A DNA stretch of 64,000 bases, from assembly GCF_004522095.1 (NCBI RefSeq), contig NZ_SPUI01000004.1:558001-622000 (forward strand). The letters are read 5' to 3'. The position numbers and the translations under genes are program-made. How positions within the stretch are numbered: the stretch's first letter is position 1; every line of letters starts with the position of its first letter. Under the pieces are notes generated by a model that did no database searches, was not told where the DNA came from, and saw only the letters and a list, made by a program, of their open reading frames with translations. Below, piece after piece: positions 16,427 to 24,671 of the stretch. This DNA is from Nocardioides sp. 503 (GTDB lineage: Bacteria > Actinomycetota > Actinomycetes > Propionibacteriales > Nocardioidaceae).

Positions 16427-16891
16427 TCAGCCGAGTCGCTGTCGCGTCCGCGCGGCGGCATCGGCGTAGGCGCGCAGGTAGACCGCGAGACCTACCCCGA
16501 CCAGCACCGCGGCCGTCCCCGCCGCGACCCACGCGTCGAGCAGCAGCCACACCGCCGCGGTCAGCGCCATGATCGCGAGCAGGACGAAGGGATAGCGGGC
16601 GAAGATCGTCGCGAACTCCGGCGGCGCACCCGTCCGCGACGGCAGGGCGCCATGACGGCGCGGGTACCAGGTCACGAACGCCATCTGCGCCAGCAGCAGC
16701 AGACCGATGCCCACCACCGACGCCGAGCTGCGCTCCGTGAGCGCGAGCATCGCCACGAGCGCGCCGGCCCAGGCGCCACCGGCCGCCGCGAGCCACCACG
16801 GGGGCGGCGCGACGTCGACGTACGGCGCCGCCGCGGTCCGCTCGTCGACCCGCTGTCCCTCGGTCGCGCTGTCGGCGGGCTCGCTGTCCAT
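16427..16891 (-). CDS. Four-span membrane protein, function unknown
   Basis: A 154-residue protein with an acidic N-terminus and four predicted hydrophobic spans (about 31-50, 57-75, 98-116 and 120-140), ending in a basic tail. No motif I recognise. It lies between the HTH protein gene and the P/Q/G-repeat protein gene on the same strand, with a gap of about 66 bases before and 76 after, so it may belong to the same transcript. Confidence 0.75.
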   Translation of the reverse strand: MDSEPADSATEGQRVDERTAAAPYVDVAPPPWWLAAAGGAWAGALVAMLALTERSSASVVGIGLLLLAQMAFVTWYPRRHGALPSRTGAPPEFATIFARYPFVLLAIMALTAAVWLLLDAWVAAGTAAVLVGVGLAVYLRAYADAAARTRQRLG

Positions 16892-16957
16892 GCTGGGAAC
16901 CTAGCGAGTCCCCACCCGATCGCCCGCACCGTCGCGCGCCGAGCGGCGCGGCCGCGC

Positions 16958-17494
16958 TCAGGACTCCGCGGGCAGCCCGGTGTCCCGGACGAGGTAGATC
17001 CAGGGGAAGGCGCGGGCGCCCACGACCCAGCGCTCCTTCTCGTAGCGCCTCAGCGACCCGGTCCAGAGGATCCGCTTGTGCTCCCACTGCGTCGGGGTGC
17101 GCACCACCAGGTGGCGCAGCATCCCGGCGCCGATCGTGTGCCAGCCCAGGCGCCCCGCGATCTCGAGCTCGCCCATCTCGTCGAAAGCCGTGACCGGCCC
17201 GAGCCACCGCTGCTCGTCGGGGAGGGGGGCGTCGCCGCGGTCGCCGAAGCGCTGCTGCACCGCCTGCCGGCTCAGGCCCAGCCGCCCTCCGATCGCCGCC
17301 CAGCTGTGGCCGCTGGCCCGGGCGACGCTCACCGACTGCTGGAGCAGCTCACGGGCGACCACCTCCGCCTCGGCGGCGCGCGCGACGAGGGTCAGCGGGT
17401 CGTCCGCGGGGGCCGAGGCCAGGATCGCCGAGCCGATGGCGTCGGAGAGGGAGTGCTCCGGGGCGGGGGAGCGGCCCCGGTCAGCGTTCGTCAC
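16958..17494 (-). CDS. HTH-domain protein, candidate autoregulator
   Basis: A 178-residue protein. Residues about 55-87 (SGHSWAAIGGRLGLSRQAVQQRFG) form a helix-turn-helix like the one in many small actinobacterial proteins with GxSWxxIGxxLGxSRQAxxQRF. The C-terminal half, with several Trp and Arg residues, is not a domain I can name. GTG start at 17494 overlaps the end of the upstream small membrane gene by 14 bases, so they are coupled. The pair of palindromes at 17735-17780 before that operon is the natural target for this protein (inference). Confidence 0.75.
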   Translation of the reverse strand: MTNADRGRSPAPEHSLSDAIGSAILASAPADDPLTLVARAAEAEVVARELLQQSVSVARASGHSWAAIGGRLGLSRQAVQQRFGDRGDAPLPDEQRWLGPVTAFDEMGELEIAGRLGWHTIGAGMLRHLVVRTPTQWEHKRILWTGSLRRYEKERWVVGARAFPWIYLVRDTGLPAES

Positions 17495-17732
17495 GGCTCG
17501 GCAGCCAGGCGTCCTGGCCCAGCTCGCGCTCGGTGTCCTTGCGGAAGGTCGCCGACCCCAGCAGGAAGGCGCCCAGGACCATGCACGCGACGCAGATGCC
17601 CTGGAAGAGTCCCTTGTCGAAGCCGTCGCGGCCCTGGGAGAGCATCAGGGCCAGGGCCCCCAGCAGGACCAGCGTGGTGCCGCTCGTGAGCGAGGTGCGT
17701 CGTCGTGGACGGAGGACGGGTCGTGATGCCAT
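17481..17732 (-). CDS. Small two-span membrane protein
   Basis: An 83-residue protein with a basic N-terminus (RPVLRPRRR), two hydrophobic spans (about 18-34 and 43-61) and a charged tail. It heads an operon with the HTH gene, overlapping it by 14 bases. The ATG lies only three bases from a palindromic operator, so the transcript is probably leaderless or nearly so. Function unknown. Confidence 0.7.
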   Translation of the reverse strand: MASRPVLRPRRRTSLTSGTTLVLLGALALMLSQGRDGFDKGLFQGICVACMVLGAFLLGSATFRKDTERELGQDAWLPSRDER

Positions 17733-17734
17733 AA

Positions 17735-17780
17735 GTCAACGATATGTTGACGCAGAGAAAGGTGTCAACTATGTGTTGAC
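17735..17780. promoter_or_regulatory. Twin palindromic operators GTCAAC-N5-GTTGAC with promoter elements
   Basis: GTCAAC-GATAT-GTTGAC at 17735-17751 and GTCAAC-TATGT-GTTGAC at 17764-17780 share identical half-sites, with centres 29 bases apart. Read on the minus strand, the distal site supplies TTGACA and about 17 bases later the proximal one supplies an ATATCG-like -10, so the operators overlap a likely promoter for the 17732-16958 operon. A weaker mirror promoter reads toward the sortase gene. Confidence 0.72.
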
Positions 17781-17912
17781 GCGAGCGTCGAGCCGGGTCT
17801 GGCGGAGCTCTCTCCCGCCGCGATGCCGCTGGCGACACGGATTCCACGCGGTCATCCACAGGCCAGAAAGTCGCGCTTTCCGCGCCCTCGGCCGCTGGCG
17901 ACGGTGGTCGCC

Positions 17913-20576
17913 ATGTCGAACTCTCGGAAGCTCTGCTCGCTGCCCCTGTCCCTCCTCACCGTCCTCGCGCTCCTCGTCGCCGGGCTGGCGCTGGTCGTCG
18001 CACCGCCGGGCGGTACTCCGCCGGCCGGGGCGGCGACCCGCGTCGGCAAGGACACCTGTCGGCGCATCGACCCCAACCTGGTCAACGGCGCCTGCCTGCG
18101 CTACGAGGTGGGCGGTCGCACCGGGCTCACCTGGATCGGCACCTACCGCGCCCCCAGCGGCCGGGTCTTCTTCTGCATCGACTTCCTCTACGACTCGCGC
18201 CTGCCGCACGAGGCCCGCGAGGTGTCCACGCGGCGGCTGGTCAACCAGCTCGGTGACCGCGTCGGCGACCGGGAGGTCGCGGCGCTCAACCACGTCATCT
18301 CGACGTGGGCCGGCCACGGCTCCACGGGCAGCGACGACCGGGACGCCGCGATCGCGCTGATCATCCGGGAGGTGATGGGCGACGGCCGCCGCCGCGACGG
18401 CACGGTCGTCTACCCGCAGGGGCTGGACGTGGGCGAGCCGGTGCGCCCGCCTATCGGAGGTCTCGGCGGCGCCGTCATGGGGCTCGCCCAGGCGATGTGG
18501 CGCGAGGCCTCGGCCTACTACGGGCCCTACCGGCTGGTCATGGACAGTCGCCGCCGCGGCCCGCTGCACCTCGGCCGCAGCCGCACCTACCGGGTCCGGG
18601 TCATGTCGGCAGCGGGCCGCCGGGTGCCGGGCGTGCAGGTGCGGTTCGGCTGCCGCGGGCCCGTGCGGTGCCCGCGCACCCTGGTCACGGGCCGCAGGCC
18701 CTCGCAGGTGCGGGTGCGTCCGCGCGACGTCGGTCGCTACCGGATCCGGGCCTCGGCCTCCGGGCCCTCCTCCGACGGCCTGCTCTACCGCACCGCCGAC
18801 TGGCGGACCCACGGCGGCCCGCACGCCCGCAACGCCGGTCTCCAGCGCGGCTGGATCGCGCAGGAGAGCCGCACCACCGCGGTCGTCGAGGCCGCGGCCC
18901 GCATCCGCCGGGCGCGTCCCCGAGTGCTCACGCAGACCTCCGAGGCGGAGGTGACGCCCGGCGCCCAGATCCACGACGTCGTCACCGTCTCCGGTCTTCC
19001 CGCCGGCTACGCCGCCCGCGTCACGGCCACCCTCTTCGGCCCCTTCGAGGCCCCTCCCGGTCCCGGCGACTGCACCCCGGCCCGGGTGGCCGGCCGGGTC
19101 ACCTTCCCCGTCAGTGGCAACGGCACCTTCGAGACGCCGCCGGTCACGGTCGCGCAGGTGGGTCTCTACACCTGGGTCGAGCACGTCCCGGGTGACGACC
19201 AGACGCTGCCCACCACCACCCGCTGCGGCCTCGTCGAGGAGACGACCCGGGTCGTCCCGTTCACCCCGACGGTCCGGACGACCGCGTCGCGGCAGCGCGC
19301 GTTCGTCGGCGACGCGATCCTCGACACCGTCCTCGTGGACGGCATCGAGCGCAGCCCCGTGACGATCCAGTGGACGCTGCACGGCCCGCTCGCGCCGCGC
19401 GCGGGCTCGTGCGGCGGCCTGTCCTGGACCCAGGCCCCGGTCGCCGCCCGCGGCGTCCTCGCGGCCGTCGGCGACGGCCTGCACCGCACCCCGGCCACCG
19501 TGCTGAGGCAGTCCGGCTGCTACTCCTACAGCCAGTACCTCCCACCGACCCCGCTCACCAGTGAGGCCAGCAGCCCGCCGGGCCTGGTCACCGAGACCGC
19601 GCTGGCCGTGCGCCGCACGCCGCGCGTGACGACGGTCGTGTCCGACCAGCGCGCGCTGGCCGGTCGGCGGATCCACGACCGGGTGCGGGTCCGGGGGTTG
19701 GTGCCCACCGACCGAGTAGGGGTCCGGTGGTGGCTGCACGGGCCGGTGGCTCCGCGGGCCGACGGATCGTGCGACGGGCTGCGCTGGCGCGGTGCGCCGG
19801 TCCGTGACAGCGGCTCGCTCGTCGCGCGCGGCAGCGGCACCTACTCCACCCGGGGCACCCTGGTGACGACCGCCGGCTGCTACACCTACAGCGAGCGGCT
19901 GCAGGCGACGCCCACCACCGAGCCGGCCGAGAGCCGGCCGGGCATCCCGGTCGAGACGGCGCTCGTCACCCGCCCGCCGCTGCCGCGCATCCCCGAGGTC
20001 CCCTCAGGACCGGCGCGCCTCGGCGCGCGCCCCGACGGTGAGCTCACCTACCCGACCGTCCGCACCGAGCCGCGCTACCTCTACCGCCCGTACGTCGCCC
20101 GCGAGGACGCCTCCTCCGCCCGACGCCGGCCGGCGGGGGAGCTGCGCCTGGACCGGATCGGGCTGCGGGCGCCGGTCGACCCCGTGGGGCTCGACCACGG
20201 CACGATGGCGATCCCCAACGACCGGTTCCGCCTCGGCTGGCTCTCGGCCACCGCGGCGGCCGGCGATCTGCTGGGCTCGAGCGTGGTCTCGGGGCACGTG
20301 TCGGACCGCAGCGACCGTCCCGGCGCGCTGTGGCGGCTGCGCGAGGCGCGGGTCGACGACGTCCTGCGCTGGACCGAGCCGGGCGGTCGGGTGCACCGCT
20401 TCGTGGTGCGGAGCATCCGCCGCTACGACCGCCGCCGCGGCGTGCCCGGCACGGTCTTCCGCACCGACGGACCGCACCTCCTGCACCTCGTGACCTGCAC
20501 CAACAGGCGCAGCACCGGTGGTGGCGGCTTCCACTACGCCGACAACCTGGTCGTGACCGCGCAGGAGGTGTCCTGA
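17913..20576 (+). CDS. Large secreted protein: signal peptide, N-domain, three ~110-residue repeats and C-terminal class F-like sortase
   Basis: An 887-residue exported protein. Residues about 1-45 are a signal peptide (LSLLTVLALLVAGLALVV). Residues about 50-170 include GRVFFCIDFLYDSR, resembling the Cys-containing start of thioester-type surface domains. Residues about 200-260 look Ig-like. Three repeats follow (about 330-440, 440-560, 560-680), each with a WxLHGP-like strand and a GxYxYxE-like end. The last 145 residues are a sortase: LRLDRIGLRAPV, catalytic His in VVSGHVSD (about 796), catalytic Cys in LVTCTN (about 862), then FHYADNLVV. The ATG at 17913 is chosen by the signal peptide. 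A sortase fused to long extracellular repeats is unusual. Confidence 0.8.
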   Translation: MSNSRKLCSLPLSLLTVLALLVAGLALVVAPPGGTPPAGAATRVGKDTCRRIDPNLVNGACLRYEVGGRTGLTWIGTYRAPSGRVFFCIDFLYDSRLPHEAREVSTRRLVNQLGDRVGDREVAALNHVISTWAGHGSTGSDDRDAAIALIIREVMGDGRRRDGTVVYPQGLDVGEPVRPPIGGLGGAVMGLAQAMWREASAYYGPYRLVMDSRRRGPLHLGRSRTYRVRVMSAAGRRVPGVQVRFGCRGPVRCPRTLVTGRRPSQVRVRPRDVGRYRIRASASGPSSDGLLYRTADWRTHGGPHARNAGLQRGWIAQESRTTAVVEAAARIRRARPRVLTQTSEAEVTPGAQIHDVVTVSGLPAGYAARVTATLFGPFEAPPGPGDCTPARVAGRVTFPVSGNGTFETPPVTVAQVGLYTWVEHVPGDDQTLPTTTRCGLVEETTRVVPFTPTVRTTASRQRAFVGDAILDTVLVDGIERSPVTIQWTLHGPLAPRAGSCGGLSWTQAPVAARGVLAAVGDGLHRTPATVLRQSGCYSYSQYLPPTPLTSEASSPPGLVTETALAVRRTPRVTTVVSDQRALAGRRIHDRVRVRGLVPTDRVGVRWWLHGPVAPRADGSCDGLRWRGAPVRDSGSLVARGSGTYSTRGTLVTTAGCYTYSERLQATPTTEPAESRPGIPVETALVTRPPLPRIPEVPSGPARLGARPDGELTYPTVRTEPRYLYRPYVAREDASSARRRPAGELRLDRIGLRAPVDPVGLDHGTMAIPNDRFRLGWLSATAAAGDLLGSSVVSGHVSDRSDRPGALWRLREARVDDVLRWTEPGGRVHRFVVRSIRRYDRRRGVPGTVFRTDGPHLLHLVTCTNRRSTGGGGFHYADNLVVTAQEVS

Positions 20577-20630
20577 CTCACCCCCTCGCGCATGTGAGTT
20601 CCGTGGGGGCGTTTGGCACCCTGGAAGGAG

Positions 20631-21407
20631 ATGACTGACGACACCCAGACCGACAACCCGACCAAGATCGACTGGCTCAAGACGCTCGCCGGGGCCTTGG
20701 CGGCGGTGACGACCGCCGTCCTGCTCTCGACGCTCGGCGCCGCCGGCACCCTGATCGGTGCCGCGCTCGGCAGCATCGTGGTGACCGTCTCCAGCCAGCT
20801 CTACGCGCAGGGCCTGGCGCGCAGCAAGCGCACCATGGCCAAGGCCCAGGAGACCGCGCTGTCCAAGGTGGGCATCGCCCAGGCCGAGGTGCGCCGCGCC
20901 GGGCGCCGCCAGGACGAGACCGGGGCCCTGGAGGCTCACCTGGAGGCCGCGGACGACCGCCTCGACCAGGCGCGCGCCGAGCTCGACGTGGCCGCGCCCG
21001 CCCGGCTGAGCCTGCGCGAGCGGCTGCTCCTGCTGCCCTGGAAGCGGATCGGCCTCCTGACGGCCGGGCTGTTCCTGGTGGTGCTGGTCGCGATCGCCTC
21101 CTTCGAGGCGCTGACCGGCCGGAGCGTGGCCTCCTACACCGGCGGCAGCGGCAAGGACTCCAGCTCGACGTTCACCGGCGGCGGGTCGTCGGACCGGGGT
21201 GACCGCAAGGACGACCCGAAGCAGCAGCCCTCCGAGGAGCCGAGCGAGGAGCCCAGCGACGCCCCCACCTCGGAGGCGCCGTCCGAGGAGCCCACCGACG
21301 AGCCGTCGGAGACCCCCAGCGACGAGCCGACCGAGGAGCCGTCGAGCACGCCGACCGATCAGCCCACCACGCAGCCCTCGCCCACCGCGCCCACGCCGAC
21401 GCCGTGA
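20631..21407 (+). CDS. Membrane protein with coiled coil and acidic Ser/Pro/Glu tail
   Basis: A 258-residue protein. Two hydrophobic stretches (about 20-58) form an N-terminal hairpin. Residues 70-125 (KRTMAKAQETALSKV through EAHLEAADDRLDQARAEL) look like a coiled coil. A further span lies near 140-160. The tail (about 190-258) is made of PSEEPSEEPSD-like and Thr/Pro-rich units suited to crossing the cell wall. The start codon follows GGAAGGAG with very short spacing, so the true start is uncertain. Its stop overlaps the downstream DksA-like GTG by GTGA. I do not recognise the family. Confidence 0.75.
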   Translation: MTDDTQTDNPTKIDWLKTLAGALAAVTTAVLLSTLGAAGTLIGAALGSIVVTVSSQLYAQGLARSKRTMAKAQETALSKVGIAQAEVRRAGRRQDETGALEAHLEAADDRLDQARAELDVAAPARLSLRERLLLLPWKRIGLLTAGLFLVVLVAIASFEALTGRSVASYTGGSGKDSSSTFTGGGSSDRGDRKDDPKQQPSEEPSEEPSDAPTSEAPSEEPTDEPSETPSDEPTEEPSSTPTDQPTTQPSPTAPTPTP

Positions 21408-21736
21408 CCGACGCCCGCGAGCGGCTGGTGGCCGACCGGGCCCGCACGGCGGCCCGGCTCGCCACGCTGCGCGGCGACTTCCGCAGCGTGGTGGACGCCT
21501 CGCGCGACACCAACGCCGACGACGAGCACGACCCGGAGGGTGCGACCATCGCCTTCGAGCGCTCGCAGGTCGACGCGCTGGTGCGCCAGGCCTCCCACCA
21601 CCTCGAGGAGGTGGACGCCGCGCTGGCCCGGCTCGACGACGGGAGCTACGGCCGCTGCGAGGTGTGCGGACAGCAGATCGCCGCCGGGCGGATGGAGGTC
21701 CGCCCGACGGCGCGCACGTGCGTGTCCTGCGCCTGA
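21404..21736 (+). CDS. TraR/DksA-type zinc-finger protein
   Basis: A 110-residue protein with an N-terminal helical hairpin (about 5-75) and the C-terminal DksA/TraR zinc finger CEVCGQQIAAGRME...TCVSC near 82-109. The hairpin holds DDEHDPEGATIAFER, the family's DxxDxA-like region. These proteins bind RNA polymerase through the secondary channel and alter transcription under stress. The GTG start overlaps the previous stop (GTGA), so it is coupled to the membrane-protein gene. Confidence 0.9.
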   Translation: MTDARERLVADRARTAARLATLRGDFRSVVDASRDTNADDEHDPEGATIAFERSQVDALVRQASHHLEEVDAALARLDDGSYGRCEVCGQQIAAGRMEVRPTARTCVSCA

Positions 21737-21745
21737 CCTACTGGA

Positions 21746-21799
21746 CCGGGAGTACGAGCGTCAGCGAGTACTCCCCATGGAATGACGAAGTCATTCCAC
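21746..21799 (-). repeat. Double-hairpin intergenic repeat, copy 2
   Basis: In reverse orientation it reads GGAATGAC-TTC-GTCATTCC, a short linker, then GGGAGTAC...GTACTCCC. This is the same element as 5526-5576. The first stem differs from copy 1 at both arms in a way that keeps pairing. The element covers the last codons and TGA stop of katE and lies ten bases past the DksA-like stop, so it probably serves as 3' end structure for both convergent genes. Confidence 0.8.
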
Positions 21800-24067
21800 C
21801 GACGCGGGGAAGCGCTCCCAGACGCGGTGCGAGGCCATGAGGCCCTGCACCTCGGTGAAGACGGTCGCGGCGTCCTCGCCGGTGACGATCCCCGGCTCGG
21901 CCGCCGGGATCCCGGCGGCGGTGAGGGCGTGGGCGCCCTCGCCCCAGGCGCCGATGACCTTGGCGTGGCGGAAGCACTCCTGGAGCATCAGCACGACCCG
22001 CGGGTCGACCAGCGGCTGGTCGGGCGTGCCGGCCTTGTCGTCGCGGGCACCCAGCGCGTCGGGCGCCGGCACCGGCGCGCCGGCGACCAGCAGGACGTCG
22101 TACTCCACCGAGCGGCCGGTCGCGAAGGTGCGCTGCACCGGCATGTCGTCGACCATCCCGCCGTGGGGCGCGATCAGCAGCGGCACCATGCCCGCGGCGT
22201 CGATGGTGCGACGCAGCGCCCGGACCCCGTCGAGGTCGCCGTCGGGGTCGACGACGATCCCGACCATGCGGCCGTCGGGCGGGAACTCGCCGCCGATCTG
22301 CGACAGCGCGGGGCTGAGGTCGGGGTCCTCCAGCTTGATGGTGGCCTGGGGCGCGGGCAGCCCGAGACCGGTGGCCACCTCCTGGCACAGCACCGGGTCG
22401 ATGTTGGCCAGCGACTGCAGCTGCCGCTCCTTGATGGCCTGCTCGTAGCACTTGCCGAGCTCGAAGGTGTAGGCCCGGATGATGTGCTCCTTCTCGACCG
22501 GCGTCATGCTCAGCCAGAACTGCCGCGGCTGGCTGTAGTGGTCGTCGTACGACGCCGGGTTCTCGCGCACCTTGGTCGACTCGGCGACGCGCACCGGCAG
22601 GTCCTCGAAGGCGTTGTCGTCGGCGCCGGCGAAGAACGGGCAGCCGCCGTCGAGCGAGGCCGGCTTGTAGGGCGCGACGCCGCCATGGACGGCGTGCTGG
22701 TGGAAGCCGTCGCGCAGCATGTCGTTGACCGGCGCGTGCGGCCGGTTGATCGGGATCTGCGAGAAGTTCGGCCCGCCCAGGCGGGTCAGCTGGGTGTCGA
22801 CGTAGGAGAAGAGCCGCGTCTGCAGGAGCGGGTCGTCGGTGACGTCGATGCCCGGAGGCAGGTGGCCGACGTGGAAGGCGACCTGCTCGGTCTCGGCGAA
22901 GAAGTTGGTCGGGTTGGCGTTGAGCGTCAGGCGACCGATCAGCTGCACCTCGGCCTGCTCCTCCGGCACGATCTTGGTCGGGTCGAGCAGGTCGATGCCG
23001 TTGAACATCTGCTCCTCGTTGTCCTCGAAGACCTGGATGCCGAGCTCCCACTGCGGGAACGCGCCGGACTCGATGGCGTCGTAGAGGTCGCGGCGGTGGA
23101 AGTCGGGGTCGATGCCGTTGATCATCTGCGCCTCCTCCCAGGTGAGGGAGTGGACGCCCAGCACGGGCTTCCAGTGGAACTTCACCAGCGACGTCTCGCC
23201 CGCCTCGTTGACGCAGCGGAAGGTGTGGACGCCGAAGCCCTCCATCATCCGGTAGGAGCGCGGGATGCCCCGGTCCGACATGTTCCACATCGTGTGGTTC
23301 TGCGCCTCGGTGTGCAGCGAGACGAAGTCCCAGAAGGTGTCGTGCGCGCTCTGGGCCTGCGGGATCTCACGGTCGGGGTGCGGCTTGCCGGCGTGGATGA
23401 CGTCGGGGAACTTGATGCCGTCCTGGATGAAGAAGACGGGGATGTTGTTGCCGACCAGGTCGAAGGTGCCCTCGTCGGTGTAGAACTTCGTGGCGAAGCC
23501 CCGGGTGTCGCGCACGGTGTCGGCGGAGCCGCGCGAGCCCAGGACGGTGGAGAAGCGGACGAAGACCGCCGTCTCCTTGCCCTTGGCCAGGAAGCCGGCC
23601 TTGGTGACCGAGCCGGCCGAGCCGTAGCCCTCGAACGTGCCGTGGGCGCCGGCGCCGCGGGCGTGGACCACCCGCTCGGGGATCCGCTCGTGGTCGAAGT
23701 GGGTGATCTTCTCGCGCAGGTGGTGGTCCTGCAGGAGCGTCGGGCCGCGCGGCCCGGCCTTGAGGGAGTGGTCGCTGTCGCGCAGGCGCGCGCCCTGGGA
23801 CGTGGTGAGGTAGGCGCCCTGCTGGGCCGCGTCGGTCGGGAGCGCGTCGACCTTCGCCCCGGTCGGGGTCCGGGTGTCCGGGGTGCGCTGGTCCGGCTTC
23901 GGCGGCAGCGGCTCGACGGGGGTGGTGGGCTCCTCGAGCGTGGCCGGCGCCGCGCCCGGCGTGCCCGGGATCACCGGCTCCAGCAGCTCGGCGGCCTTGT
24001 CGATGGTGGACTTGACGGCCTTGGTGGCCTTGGCGGCCGCCTTCTTGGCGGGCTTGCTGGGAGTCAT
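21791..24067 (-). CDS. katE: Large-subunit catalase, HPII/KatE type
   Basis: A 758-residue clade 2 catalase that splits hydrogen peroxide. An Ala/Lys-rich N-terminus (AKKAAAKATKAVK) precedes the heme domain: ERVVHARGAGAHG with catalytic His135, RFSTVLGSRGSADT, and DLVGNNIPVFF with catalytic Asn near 204. RLFSYVDTQLTRLG near 415 has the heme-ligand Tyr. The last 150 residues form the glutamine-amidotransferase-like flavodoxin domain typical of HPII. The ATG at 24067 follows AGGAGAAACG. It is divergent from a DUF4383 gene, and both may share stress control. The stop codon sits inside an intergenic repeat. Confidence 0.96.
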   Translation of the reverse strand: MTPSKPAKKAAAKATKAVKSTIDKAAELLEPVIPGTPGAAPATLEEPTTPVEPLPPKPDQRTPDTRTPTGAKVDALPTDAAQQGAYLTTSQGARLRDSDHSLKAGPRGPTLLQDHHLREKITHFDHERIPERVVHARGAGAHGTFEGYGSAGSVTKAGFLAKGKETAVFVRFSTVLGSRGSADTVRDTRGFATKFYTDEGTFDLVGNNIPVFFIQDGIKFPDVIHAGKPHPDREIPQAQSAHDTFWDFVSLHTEAQNHTMWNMSDRGIPRSYRMMEGFGVHTFRCVNEAGETSLVKFHWKPVLGVHSLTWEEAQMINGIDPDFHRRDLYDAIESGAFPQWELGIQVFEDNEEQMFNGIDLLDPTKIVPEEQAEVQLIGRLTLNANPTNFFAETEQVAFHVGHLPPGIDVTDDPLLQTRLFSYVDTQLTRLGGPNFSQIPINRPHAPVNDMLRDGFHQHAVHGGVAPYKPASLDGGCPFFAGADDNAFEDLPVRVAESTKVRENPASYDDHYSQPRQFWLSMTPVEKEHIIRAYTFELGKCYEQAIKERQLQSLANIDPVLCQEVATGLGLPAPQATIKLEDPDLSPALSQIGGEFPPDGRMVGIVVDPDGDLDGVRALRRTIDAAGMVPLLIAPHGGMVDDMPVQRTFATGRSVEYDVLLVAGAPVPAPDALGARDDKAGTPDQPLVDPRVVLMLQECFRHAKVIGAWGEGAHALTAAGIPAAEPGIVTGEDAATVFTEVQGLMASHRVWERFPASVE

Positions 24068-24191
24068 CGTTTCTCCTGGAGAGGGGGCCCTCAGGTACCC
24101 GCGGCGTCCGCGCCGCGACTCCACCCCTTCGGGCGAACGTGCCGACGAGGTGGAGGGGCACCGGGACCTCCCCCACGAGAGGAGCGGGCCC

Positions 24192-24671
24192 ATGTCCGTC
24201 CACGACCACCACGCGAGCACGGCCCACGACGGCCGCGACAAGCTCGCCCGCACCCTCGCCCTGGCGACCGGTGCGGTCTTCCTGCTCGTCGGCGTCCTCG
24301 GGTTCGTCCCGGGCATCACGACCGACTACGACTCCATGGAGCTCGCGGGCCACGAGAGTGGCGCCAAGCTGCTCGGGATCTTCCAGGTCTCGATCCTGCA
24401 CAACATCGTCCACCTCCTCTTCGGGGTCGCCGGCCTCGCGCTGGCCCGCAAGGCGACGACCGCGATCCCCTACCTCGTCGGCGGCGGCATCGTCTACTTC
24501 GTCCTGTGGGTCTACGGCCTGCTGGTCGGTCATGGCAGTGACGCCAACTTCGTGCCGCTCAACGACGCCGACAACTGGCTGCACCTGGTGCTGGCGATCG
24601 GCATGGTTGCGATGGGCCTCGTGGGGCAGCGCGCGCTGCGTGGCTCCGTCGGTAGCCAGACCCCGATGTGA
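24192..24671 (+). CDS. DUF4383 membrane protein
   Basis: A 159-residue membrane protein with four spans (about 21-42, 68-88, 97-117, 131-150). The block GIFQVSILHNIVHLLFGVAG is characteristic of DUF4383, a family common in actinobacteria and often placed near stress genes. Start at 24192 follows GAGAGGAG. It is divergent from katE with 124 bases between them, and its stop overlaps the GTG of the next gene. Biochemical role unknown. Confidence 0.88.
   Translation: MSVHDHHASTAHDGRDKLARTLALATGAVFLLVGVLGFVPGITTDYDSMELAGHESGAKLLGIFQVSILHNIVHLLFGVAGLALARKATTAIPYLVGGGIVYFVLWVYGLLVGHGSDANFVPLNDADNWLHLVLAIGMVAMGLVGQRALRGSVGSQTPM

Noticed and set aside
21220..21400. Tandem DNA repeat in the PSEEPS tail
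   Set aside because: The repetition is at the protein level with varied codons, typical of acidic wall-spanning tails, and not a separate repeat element.
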